Shown here one piece after another: positions 9,979 through 21,369 of a stretch of 64,000 bases of DNA (position 1 is its first letter; each line of letters opens with the position of its first letter). The stretch is from the NCBI GenBank assembly GCA_963277665.1, contig CAUJRU010000139.1, positions 1,470,128 through 1,534,127 of the forward strand. Direction: 5' to 3'. Made by a program: the position numbers and the translations under genes. This stretch comes from Viscum album. Lineage: Eukaryota; Streptophyta; Magnoliopsida; Santalales; Viscaceae. The notes under the pieces were generated by a model, which did not search any database, was not told where the DNA came from, and was given only the letters and a program-made list of their open reading frames with translations.

Positions 9979-12030
9979 TGTAATATTGGGTGCCCTATAC
10001 CCAACTAAACAATACTTTTCAATAACTATTTAATGTATATAGTGAGATATGCATGATTTACACTTAACATTATAGTGTAGACATTTTTGCATAAACTATA
10101 TAAATGGTAATGTCCATATATTAATTGTAACATCAAAATGTTATAGAAGATCTTAAACTATAATGAGAACCTCAAGATACTATGATATAAATATTAATCA
10201 ATTGTCATATGGTCTAGATACATCATACTGTCTGGACATATTTGATGTCTGACTATCAGGTGTAGGGGGATTAAAAGTATTGAGACATCTTCTCATGAAT
10301 TTCACACTTGGTGATCCCTAGTAGGCGATATCCTGAGGATGGACCTGCCAATAGGAACCCAACATGTTTTAGGTGTCTTTGGATGTTTCTATCTACAAAC
10401 ATGAGTATCGGTCTCTTGAATTGAGATCATTATCAATGTGTGTCATTTGATTTTGTACTTTGATGGAAGGAAAAAACCATGATAATGAAACTTTGGTGAG
10501 GTAGATTTTCATGGGTGAATCATTGGTGGTATGACATTGGTTGAATGGCCAATATAGGATTTTTCACTTCCGAGTTGAGGAAGTAACATATCTCAAGATT
10601 GGTTGAACAATATTATAGTACCTTCATAAATCCACGACCAAGGTGGTCAGTGGTAAATCCGGAAAGATATATCAATAAATAATAATGAAAGGATGATGAC
10701 ACAAGTGTGCATTCTGCTTTATGATATATTTGAAGATGAAGATATTATATTACACAGTACGTGTTCGAAGGTTGGTTGTCATTGTTATGACTATTAATTA
10801 TCTATTTAAGATCCATGATGAGTTTCTATACATCACTCTTGGTATGTGAATACTATTGACTGTTATCAAGATAAGGGATTAGAGGGTCACATACAATAGC
10901 ACATTCAAGAATCTTCCCTATTGTGGCGAAAATGTATATTGGACATGGTGGGCTCCAGCACGGGGTCTGAGTGTTGTCCAAGTTATTGGTCATTGATAAA
11001 TAAATAAATTTATTATTATTAATTTAAATATTAAATGGGTTGAATTTATTTATTAAATATATTCACAAGGTATTTAGTGAATATGAGAAAAAATATTATA
11101 CGAGTGAAGGTTATTTTAATATTTCAGATTCATTTAATTTTATTGAGAATTACAAGTTTGGTTAAATGATTTGGTTTTATCATGTAATATACTTAATATA
11201 TATTACAGGTATGTGATAAAATATAAATAATATTTATGAAGTAGTTTAGTTTATCATAATTATTTATTTATTACTTGTTTAGTGGATGTTAAATATATAG
11301 GGGCTGGGGGAACCCTTTCTAGGTATTTGTGAATCCGCTATACATAGGTGGAGAGAGGCTCTCCCATAATGACAATTCACTATGAGTTCTTCAGAGCCTA
11401 TCTATACTCTTACTCTTTTTAGAGAGAGGATCTCTCAATCCATGTTATCATATGGAGCTCATATCCATGCATCGAAGGAACATCGATGTGGTGATCTTTG
11501 AGATGTTGAAGGCATTGTCAGATGACCATTCTAGCACCCAAAATTCAATGATCAATGTTCTTATAGATTTTTGAATAATGTTTGGATGATCAAGAGGGAT
11601 TCCCCTTTGGATCCTTTGACTAGTTATCGCCAATAATAAGAAGATGTCGAGCATGTATTCATATCAAATGAGGTACATGTTATATTTAATTTATGTGTTT
11701 TTCATAATTCACATGAGATCCTCAGAGTGTACCAGGGATTGGATAGCTGGAGATAACAAGTATCATCATCTTGATAATGGATTTTTATAAATCCCCAACC
11801 CAATGGTTTTTGTTATGTGACCTGGTGCCAACAAATGGTATCCAAGAAATTTCATAAACATTTCGATCCAAAAAAATTAGAATTACTTTAAATCAAAGTA
11901 GATAGTATTAATTTGATCCCAACGGCATAGACTGCACGTCGATCCGATTTTGGACGGCCAAGTTATGACCATCCAAAATTTTCTATAAAGATTATAAACA
12001 TGGATATTTTCAGAATTATAAATATTTTTT
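9979..12030 (+). repeat. 5' LTR of copia F (about 2.05 kb)
   Basis: Starts TGTAATATTGGGTGCC and ends just before TGGTATCAGAG at 12032. Homologous to 62837-63355 at the start, with roughly a quarter of positions differing by eye, so the element is old. Around 10501 it shows the uninterrupted version of the site where CACTA-2 sits in the other LTR. Blocks such as ATGTTTTAGGTGTCTTTGGA resemble the LTR of copia C, suggesting related families. It carries no gene. Confidence 0.7.
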
Positions 12031-12031
12031 G

Positions 12032-12047
12032 TGGTATCAGAGGTTCG
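12032..12047 (+). other. Primer binding site of copia F
   Basis: TGGTATCAGAGGTTCG; the first eleven bases are complementary to the 3' end of plant initiator tRNA-Met, the usual primer of copia reverse transcription. Its place right after a 2-kb LTR fits. Similarity to the LTR of copia A starts about 16 bases further on. Confidence 0.65.
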
Positions 12048-12428
12048 TGGTAATGAAATCAAACAAAAACGAGGAATAAAATTTAAGAACAAGGGAAATT
12101 TATGTGGTTCAGCAGTGTGCCTACATCCACAGGAGAGGGGTGCCTTGTTTCTATTATTCTCTATGAATAATAATGTCGGAGGATCACCTAGTTTTATAGT
12201 AGGATTTTTATTAAAATTTCATGGGAATGAATCCTATTAAAAAGAGGAAATATTTATTGTAGTCCAAGGTTGGTATGGGGTGGTTCATCAACCCTTGAAT
12301 TCTTCCATGGCACCTGTCGTGAGTCTTTGGTGTCAGCTAGGTTGGATACCAAACCAGAGAAGAAAACTCCTTGCTAATAGAAGACTCTAATTCCACTAAT
12401 TACTCCCAAAATGGGAGTTTCCCCCACA
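12048..12428 (-). repeat. 3' LTR of copia A
   Basis: On the minus strand it starts TGTGGGGGAAACTCCC right after a polypurine tract. It matches 41001-41379 along its length (shared GTGCCTACATCCACAGGAG, CTTGTTTCTATTATTCTCT). Similarity fades at about 12048. Confidence 0.72.
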
Positions 12429-12440
12429 AATCTCCCCCTC
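12429..12440 (-). other. Polypurine tract of copia A
   Basis: On the minus strand GAGGGGGAGATT directly precedes the LTR start TGTGGGGG. This orients the LTR at 12048-12428 as the 3' LTR. Confidence 0.75.
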
Positions 12441-15156
12441 ACAACCAATTTTGGTTGGAATCTAGACCCACAATCTCTTTATAGGTGTACAACTTATCTT
12501 ACGGTAGAACCTTCATTGTCATGTCTAACCCATTATCATTAGTGTGGATTTTCTCAGCTTTCAACAATCTTTCTTCCAGCACATTTCGAATCTAGTGATT
12601 GAACACGTCGATGTGTTTAGACCTGAAATGAAATGTTCGGTTCTTACTGAAATGAATAGCACTCTGACTATCACAATAGAGAATATAATTCCCCTGACTC
12701 TATCCTAGATCATGTAAATATTTCTTCATCCACAATATCTCCTTACAGCCTTTAGTGACCGTGATATATTCTTCTTCGGTGGTGGATAAGGCAATACACA
12801 TCTGAATCCATGATTTCCATGAGACTCCACCCCCTTCAAATGATATCAGGTACCTGGTTATGGATCTCCTCATGTCTACATCTCCATCCATATCTGTATT
12901 TTTGAATCCTTCTAAAACAAGTTTTTCACTTCCAAAAGATAAACAATGACTAGATGTGCCTCGGTGATACCACAATATCCATTTGACTACTGTACAATTC
13001 TCTTTTCTTGGATATAATAAGAATCTTATCACAATGCCATCAATGTGATCAATGTATGGTATGGTGCACACCATGGAATACATAAGACTACCAACTGCTG
13101 ACTGATAAAGAAATTTTTTCATATATACTTTCTCCTTCTCAGATAAGGAATCTGACTTTTCAAGAGCCTGAAATTAATCGAAAGTGGAGTGCTAATTGGT
13201 TTCTCCATGCTCATGTTGAATCTTTCAAGAACATTCTCAATGTACCGCTCTTAAGATATCAAAATCATGTGATTCCTCATATCATAAGTAATCATTATAC
13301 CAAACATTTGAGTAGCATCTCCCAAGTCCTTTATTTCAAAATACTTTTTCAACTCCTTCTTCAACCAGTAAATCTTGGTGATATCTATACCAATAATCAA
13401 TATATCCTCAATATAAATCAATAATAAAATGAAATCACAATCAAAAAAATTTCTAATAAAAACACAGTGATCAACAGTCATCCTCCTATACTCAATTTTC
13501 TCCATGAATGAGTCAAATTTCTTGTACCATTGCCTTAGTGCCTATTTCAAACCATGCAAACTTTTCTTAAGCTTGTATACCAGGTTTTCTTTAACTTTAC
13601 CCTGAAATCCCTATGGATTGTCCATGTATATCTCCTCATCAATATCACCATTTAATAATGTTGACTTTACATCTAGTTGTTGAACCTCCTGGTTCAGACT
13701 AGCCGTCAATCCAAGAAAAACTCTACTAGAAGAAATTTTAACCATAGGATAAAAAATTTCATCACAGTAAATACCTTTATTTTGAATGAATCCCTTCACA
13801 ACCATTCTGGTTCTCTAGAACGGTTGTGCTTCCATCTTCTCCTTCGATTATGTACACCCACATGTTCTTGCATTCCTTCTTTCCATGTGGTAACTCTACC
13901 AAATCAAATATGTCAATATTGTGCAATGATCTCATCTCCTCTTGCATGGAATTTTTCCATTCAATCTTCTGATGACTCTTGATTGCATCATCATAAATTT
14001 CTATCTCTCCCCTATCAGTGAGCATTACATAATCATGTGGTGAGTATCTATGACTTGGTTTTCATTCTCTGGTAGATCTCCTAAACTATGATTCGGGGGG
14101 AATATGTTCTAGAATATCATGTGATGGATATATATCAGTAGATGAGGACATATTACCTATAAGTGATGTATCATCAGTGTCATGTATCTCTATCATACTA
14201 GCTAATAATGATGACAGTGATACTAGTTTCACATTGACTGGAATTTCCTCAGAATTCAACTTCTCTACACATTCAGGATTCTCAAAATCATCAATTGTCT
14301 GATCCTCAAGAAACACCAAATATTTACTTCTGAAAATACTTTTTCTAATAATATCCCAGAGTTGGTATCTAAACTCCTCATTATTATATCCCAAAAAGAT
14401 ACAATGCCTTCATTTTTCATCCGACTTCACTCTCTCATATTTCAAGATGTGAAAAAATGCCCTGCAGCCAAATGCTCTCAAGTGTTTGTAAGAAAAATAT
14501 TTACATGTTCAACCACTTTCTTTAACATCATAGTTCAATGGAACAAATAGAGAAAGGTTGATAATATAAACTGCAGTAATCATTTCCTCCCCCCAAAAGG
14601 TGTTTGATAGCTAGGCATTTGTGAGCATACTCTGGATTCTCTCAAAAAAATTCTCTATTCATCCTGTCAGTAAGACAGTTATGCTGAGGCATCTTTGACA
14701 CTTATTTTTTCAACCTATTGTCGAAACTCCTACAATAATCCTCAAACGGATCATGGAACTCTCCTCCATTGTCTTCCCACACACACTTTAACCATATGTC
14801 TCTTTCCCTTTACACATTCACATAAAACTGCTTGAAAACATCTTACACTTGATCTTTAGTTTACAAAACAAAGGCCTAGAATTTCCATGAATGATCATCT
14901 ATGAAGGTAAAAAAAATAAGTAACACCTCCCATTAACTTGGTGCTCCTCATGCAGTCATTAGTTTGAATCAACTTTAAGAAATTTTCTTTTCTGGATGGT
15001 ACATAACCACGAAATGATACTCTTTGTTTTTTTACCATGATGCAATCAACAGAATTATCCTTATGTGTGCCTTTCATTCCTGGAAAGAGATCCTTCCTGG
15101 AGATCATTTTAATTCCTCTATCTCTTATGTGTGTAGGTTCTTGGCCCAGTTGAAGC
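12441..15156 (-). pseudogene. Copia A pol remnant (integrase, reverse transcriptase, RNase H)
   Basis: Minus strand. The integrase zinc-binding end (LFPGMKGTHKDN) and the QRVSFRGYVPSRKENFLKLI segment lie near 15107-14895. The integrase core is broken near 14750 (GGEFHDPFEDYCRSF, PQHNCLTDRMN). Reverse transcriptase pieces are ENSMQEEMRSLHN-like near 13950, VQQLDVKSTLLNGDIDEEI near 13640-13690, and a degraded catalytic box, YIEDILIIG instead of YVDD, near 13410. RNase H is at 13122-12700 (GGGVSWKSW, ALSTTEEEYITV). Many stops and shifts; inactive. The missing N-terminal part continues at 39171 beyond copia C. Confidence 0.83.
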
Positions 15157-15161
15157 GCATG

Positions 15162-17046
15162 GAGATGGGTGTACCCAACTTTAATTTACCATTAACAATG
15201 ATCAATCTGAGATCCTTCATGACGATTAAACGTTGGATCTTTCGAATACAACTAAAAAAGAAAAAGCAAATAGTGAAGTCTCAAAACCATAGATAGGACC
15301 ATCATATGTTAGTTATAATTCATTTAATTAAAGATAAGAATTACCTTGATGGAATTATCTCTCTATTGATGCTTATGATCACAATCCAATGTGATTTGTC
15401 ATTGCATCGCAGAATACAAGTGTATGTTTCCTCTAGAAGTGATCCACATGTGCTCCACATATCTCTGGACATCACTGAAGGGATATCTATGTGATAGCAT
15501 GGAAGAGACTTCACTTGTGATTTCCTCCTTCGATTTCCTTGAGACCCTCTTCCAAAGAACTCTCCTTGATCTGATGGAGGATGATCTCTCTTGAATCTTG
15601 AGAGCATTATTGGAGGAAAGTAATTTTCTCTTGGCTTGAGAGCTTTCTCCAGATTCATTGTGAACAACCAAAAATAATGGCTAGATCTCATGAGAATAAT
15701 GTAATTGTGATTTATATTAATTAGAATAATAAAATGAATTAATTACCCAAAGTTATTTATTCATTTCATTTAATTTTTAGTAATACCCCATGTCTAATAA
15801 TAATATTTGACTATTATTATCACTTGACATGCACCTAGATAATTACACCAAATATTATTTAATTAAATAAATTATATTATTTCTCACAAATCCCCCAAAA
15901 AAAAACTACACGATGTTCATATTAATATGCACGGCGCGTACTTTTTTATTTCTATTTTCAATATTTCCTCCACCATATTTATTAGACCTTGAATAATTGT
16001 AATTTAATTATTAAATAAATATCACTACATTTTTCACTAATAAATATATTATTCTGCCTACAATATATTCTCTCGAATAACTAGTGTCAAAATAAATGAG
16101 ATCATGAATTCTTGAATTATTATTAAACCACATCCAAGAATAATCTTTATTCAACTTGTTAAATGAATATTTAACTGAGATACTTGGATACACATATTAT
16201 GTGACCCTCTAGGAATCTTTCTCAGGGGCATCAGGAGGATCCTACCTAAAGTCCAAGGTTGGCATCTAGAAACGCGCCAATGCACTCATAGATAAAGAAG
16301 TTAATGTCGCAATGACGTGTCACCTCATACGAATGCTTACCTTGTAATGTAATCCTTTTGTCTCAATATCTCGAATAAATAGAGTTGCATGATAGTGTCA
16401 TCAAACCATGCACTAGATTACTCTTTATTTGACCTCCTAGAATTGAACTTTCTCATTCCTCACTATGTTCATGGATTTATTTAGGCTATATCATTTCCAT
16501 TAAAGGGCCTCAGATATCAACTTCTATTATTGAACAGAAGATACAAATCATTTATCGCATTGTCTATTAATTCAATATTACTTATGATGCACCCAACATA
16601 TCCTACCTCACTGCGAACATTGTGTCATCATAGTTTCTATCAATACATCTAAGTGTTCAAGTTGTAATACCCACTAACAAATAATCTAAAATTCTAAGGA
16701 CCAATACACACATTCACTGATAGGAACATCCAATGACACTATGAAATTTGGATTTCCTACTAGCAGGTGTCGTTCTTATAATATCCTGTTGGATATTACC
16801 AAGGGCGCACACCCAAAGAAGGTGCCTCAAAGTTTTATGTGTACTCACACCTAATGGATTATATTATTTGTGTTACTCAAATAAAATCATCCAGCCATAG
16901 ATCATATATTCAATAATAGTGTTAGGGAACTTCCAATTTCTCATCATAGTAGGGATCCCCTACAACCCTTTAGTGCAATAACTACCCTTAGGATATTATC
17001 ACATGCATTGTCACGCAGAAGAACAATCAAGATGTGATAAGGTATT
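15162..17046 (-). repeat. 3' LTR of copia C, distal part
   Basis: Collinear with 37214-39089 (shared GTGTACCCAACTTT, TATTATTTAATTAAATAAAT, CACCTCATACGAATGCTTAC). Interrupted at 17046 by the solo gypsy LTR and continued at 21270. Reading frames here are chance ones in LTR sequence. Confidence 0.8.
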
Positions 17047-18891
17047 TGTAACACCTCGACATTTTATGAAAAATATTCATTTTAATTTCATTAATGTCTT
17101 GTGTTATACTCTACACCAAAAGGAGCTTTCACAACACACATCTCTGACCTGGCTTGAATTATACGCAATCGCGACCTTCCACGATAGCGTGTGTTGTACG
17201 CAACACCAAGTTTCGCTAAACAACGATATGCTATTAAAATATTATTAAAACTAGCTGTTATGAATAGTAATAACCACTTTTTGAAATTTTGTAAATTTTA
17301 GTTTTTTTCAAAATGGACTTTATTTTTGGATTCGTAATATCGAAATTAGCTTAGGGTGAAATTTTGGTACTTTTCGGATAACTTTCATTTTCTGATGAAT
17401 AGTGAAAATTACTAAATTTTAATTAAAAACAACTTTTTTAATCGAAATAATTAATAGTGATAAATTATTAATTTGAGTGGTTTTAAAGTATATTTAGAAT
17501 ATATTTTTACAATTTCATACAATTTTGGTCATTGGATGTAATTTCACATTTAAACCAGTTATAAACAAGTGTCAATCTTTTGATAGTTATTATCTCTTAA
17601 AAACATGCTATTTGTTGTGACAGCGGAAATTAATTATAAAATTAATTAATGCAACTTATATGTTGGGAATTTTGTAAAATAGAAATCATTTTTGAGTTCA
17701 TAATATCAAATATAGCTTAGGCCTAATTTTTGGTATTTTTCTGAAAACATTCAATTTTTGATGAATAATGAAACCACTAAGTGGTAGTTAAAAAAAACTG
17801 AATTGTTCATAAAACTTAATTTTACCGCTTCTGTGAGTGGAATTTCAAAAATCCGAGAGACACGGTTGATGTCAGTAAGTAAAATGTGGTTCAATGAGAT
17901 GAAAATAATTTTTTGGTGAATAGTAACTTTTTACTTTTTTTACCACGGTTAAAAGTAAATAGGGTAATTAAGGGTAGAAATGATATTATTATTACCCTAA
18001 CACATGTCCTAATTCTATTGGACAAGTGTAATTCGACCAAAAAGAAACTTAGTAATAAAATATGACCATTTAGGCCCACTTGGATTAGATTAGGACATTT
18101 ATTATTAATTTATTTAAAGAAGGGTTGAAAGAGTTAAAATCAATGTTTATTTACTAAATAATTTTTAATATGGGGTTATACATAAGATAAATTCGACTAT
18201 AAATATTCATTAAAAAGCTAAAAAGCTTTCCTACATAATGGTATTTTATTTGTAAATTTTAGACATTAAATAATATAATTTATTTATGACACAATGATGA
18301 TGCAGTAATTATCTTATTAATGACATATTGACATAATTGATGTTATAAACACCAAAATAAATGTAATTTGAGACTTTTTATGAATTAAACTAATTTTATA
18401 GGTTACTATGATATATTAGTGTTGATTTAATCAACTTGGTTTGAACATATAATTCTGTTATGACTTTCACAAAAATCATATTTCAAATAGTGTCAAAATT
18501 GACACAAAATAGTTTTTAAATCAAATATTATATTATTAATTGTTATTTTATTCCTAAAAATCTAAGGTTCGGAAAAATGACTTATATAAGGATATATATA
18601 TTAATAATAAACAATTTGGGGTTTGTTTGGAATGTTATAGTAAGTTTATTAACCATATAGTGTAAGAAAACAAAAAAGACACGGTAAAAGTTAAATTATT
18701 TAACTTAGAGTTAAATCTAATTGATAAGGTTAAAATAATAACCTAAACTTGTCTGAATCCTATTGGTTGATAGTATTTCGACCCATCCCCACTTTAGCTT
18801 CAAAATAAGACCATTTGGAACCATTATAAACCGATTTTGACTTTAATATAAAATAATATTTTGAGATATTCCAAAGGTGCCCCTCCCCTCC

Positions 18892-18902
18892 CTTATAAAA
18901 GG
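18892..18902 (+). promoter_or_regulatory. TATA box of the solo gypsy LTR
   Basis: CTTATAAAAGG after CCCCTCCCCTCC, in the same context as 2955. A reading frame on the other strand across this block is not considered a gene. Confidence 0.6.
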
Positions 18903-19234
18903 ACACCTCCTCCCCCTCCTCCTCACACCAATTTGAGAACTCATGCTCGTCCAACCCCTTCCAAAATCCCTTCTCCACTTCCCTAGAATAATCCTAGAGG
19001 TCCTGGTCTTCCTCAAAGACCAATCTTAGTTCCCTAAGTGGAGGATTCAAAGAGGCGTTTCAAAGAAGAGGTAATATACATTACCGATCTTTTCAATTTC
19101 TTTCTTCTTCAACTTCTTCTTCTTTAGTTGTTTCATGACAAATTAATAACATCAGTATTACTTACATACTGCTATGTTATTATAAATATGAAACAACCCT
19201 AATTCACCTTCTATCCATCCTACGGAAAAATGAA

Positions 19235-19284
19235 ATCACAACGCGTGCGTACGTACGGAATACCGTCTCCACGCCGTGGTGTAA
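19235..19284 (+). repeat. LTR hairpin module, copy 3
   Basis: Core CGTACGTACGGAATACCGTC with arms CACAACGCGTG and CACGCCGTGGTG. Position matches copy 1 of the LTR at 1502. Confidence 0.72.
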
Positions 19285-19420
19285 TCTATTTTCCACCACC
19301 ACCATAATAGGATGGGTATAATGGTGTAATGAGTAACTATATATAATTATTATAAAGTGATATTGATACTGAAATAGTATACACACACTTCAACACAATT
19401 CCACGACCATGGGAACAATA

Positions 19421-19467
19421 TCATCGCTCGTGCGTACGTACGGACTACCGTCTCCACGACGCGATGA
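19421..19467 (+). repeat. LTR hairpin module, copy 4
   Basis: Core CGTACGTACGGACTACCGTC with arms CATCGCTCGTG and CACGACGCGATG. Compared with copy 2 at 3482, an A-T pair of the stem has become G-C on both sides. Confidence 0.74.
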
Positions 19468-19623
19468 GATTCATTCTCAATGATTAACCATTCATGAATG
19501 ATTATAAAGTATATATAATATGTACTAATGAAATATATGACATAATAATGATACTGGATTTATGTAAATATATATGTATGTCATCTACTTAATTCCATTC
19601 ACTTCAATAAGGAAACGAAAACA

Positions 19624-19663
19624 GCGTTCATGCGTACGTACGGACTACCGTCTCCATGAACGG
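19624..19663 (+). repeat. LTR hairpin module, copy 5
   Basis: Core CGTACGTACGGACTACCGTC with perfect 8-base arms CGTTCATG and CATGAACG. No counterpart was seen in the LTR at 1502. Confidence 0.75.
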
Positions 19664-19684
19664 TGTATTTCATTCCATCTATCG

Positions 19685-19685
<1 letters not shown>

Positions 19686-19725
<40 letters not shown>
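19686..19725. repeat. TA microsatellite
   Basis: About 20 uninterrupted TA repeats inside the solo LTR, shortly after hairpin copy 5. Likely polymorphic in length. Confidence 0.9.
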
Positions 19726-19727
<2 letters not shown>

Positions 19728-21269
19728 TGAATATATATTATATATAAATCTTGTTTTACATTCTGGATATAAGTAATCATATTAATAATTACAAGTTAAA
19801 AACACGAACGACAAATGAGACGATTTTACCCAAAACGCTACTTTAACATGAATTTACAAAAGAACGGGTAATATAAAATTCATAAGTGGACCATATATGA
19901 TATAATAACAATGAATATGATTCTGTAATAAGTCAATAACATGATTTAAATCATTATACAGGAGGTTCGAACACTTACAAAGCAAGTCGGACCTAAGGTA
20001 AGGGAAATATCACAATCTCATTTTTATCCGAGATTGTTTATACTTTAGTATTTACTAGGGTGTATTTTATCATCCACATCCATGTTTCCTCAATATGTAA
20101 TGTTATTTACATCCACCTACAATTTTTTAAATCCAATTTTACCCTTCGGTGAGTTTTTAGTAAAAGATATGAAAGGAATCTTTTGTCGTTTTTCATATGA
20201 GGTACTTTTTGACTTTTCCGGCAAAAGTACGAGAAGAATGTTTTCTTTTAAATTATACGGCATGAATGGATTTTTAAAAAAAATTATTTCCAAGAAGCTT
20301 CCCTTACAAGTTTTCAAGTTTATTTTTATTCAAATTCTTTTAGTTTAAAATTCTATGACATGTTTAGAAAGGAAAAATGTTTTTGAAGTAGAAAGGATAT
20401 TTTCCTCAAGAATGGAGTTCAAGTGTTTTATGAAAATTATTTTCCATCAAAGATAATAAAGGGTTCTGTTTTTATCCCTATTATTACATTGATTTGATTA
20501 TGTTGTGATGGAATTATTTTTATGAATTCCTTTATCGTATATGAATTGTTTTATGATGTCCTGATGTTTAAGATTCCCATTTTTATTACATGGGTTATGA
20601 AATGATGTATGATTTATGATTGTGTGGCACAGATAAGAATGGTATCATTATGAGATGGGTGGGACCTATATCTCCCTCCAATGCATTGGGTAAAGATTTT
20701 ATATCTCATGATATAGACAGGGCTGGAACGGTAGGTTATACCGGTTCAGTGAAACAGGACTGGAACGAGGGTGACTCGGTTCAGAATGGGACTTTGTCCA
20801 CTAAGATAGTCTTGGTAATGAGTATAGACTAACAAAAATGATTCTCTATGATTATGTGTGTATGCCACAAAGTTTCATGTTTTAATTTATGATTATTGTG
20901 ATTACATTTCACTGCCATGATTTATCCCATGTTATGAAATTATGATCTCTTTTGTAGGTTAAGATTTCCAAAAGTTATGTGCTTGTGTATACGATGAGAT
21001 TTATATTTCTTTTGTTTACCCTTACTGAGCATTTGAGCTCACCCTTTTATGTTATCTTTTCCCCAGGATATAATGAAAGGTTTTAGGTAAAAAAAAGGAA
21101 GATCTTTAAGGGATATATTGGAGATCTTTCACCACGATTAGAAGATTACGTTCCGAGTTTCCAAAGACACTAAACTATTACGATCCTTGTGTGTGTATTT
21201 TTTGTTATGTACTAAGTATTCCGCAAAAGTAATGTAATGTTCATGTACGTCAAGCTTCGGGTCTTTACA

Positions 21270-21350
21270 GTATTTATTAAAATTCAAATCCATGAATACA
21301 AGTTTATCATAAATTACAAAGCAGTTGGTTATATGCCACCAACTCCAAAA
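21270..21350 (-). repeat. 3' LTR of copia C, proximal part
   Basis: On the minus strand it starts as a decayed TGTTGGAGTTGGTGG (the first bases read TTTTGGAG), right after the polypurine tract. It matches 39090-39170. Confidence 0.8.
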
Positions 21351-21366
21351 GACTCCCATTTGGACC
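21351..21366 (-). other. Polypurine tract of copia C
   Basis: Minus strand GGTCCAAATGGGAGTC, next to the LTR start; shows that the adjoining LTR is the 3' one. Confidence 0.7.
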
Positions 21367-21369
21367 AGA

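Larger units (their letters stand above)
17047..21269 (+). mobile_element. Solo LTR of the Tekay-like gypsy family (4223 bases)
   Basis: Starts TGTAACACC and ends GGGTCTTTACA, flanked by GTATT at 17042-17046 and 21270-21274, a perfect 5-base target duplication. The unoccupied site is visible in the other LTR of copia C at about 39090 (GGTATTTATTAATATTC). It is the longest LTR of the family in the window, with TATA box near 18893, three hairpin modules, and two diverged copies of one block (about 17321-17410 and 17690-17786). A solo LTR arises when the two LTRs of an element recombine and the interior is lost. Confidence 0.92.

Noticed and set aside
15341..15691. Two overlapping minus-strand frames and plus-strand frames near 15391-15594
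   Set aside because: They sit in the 3' LTR of copia C; the matching LTR at 37400-37730 does not keep the same frames.
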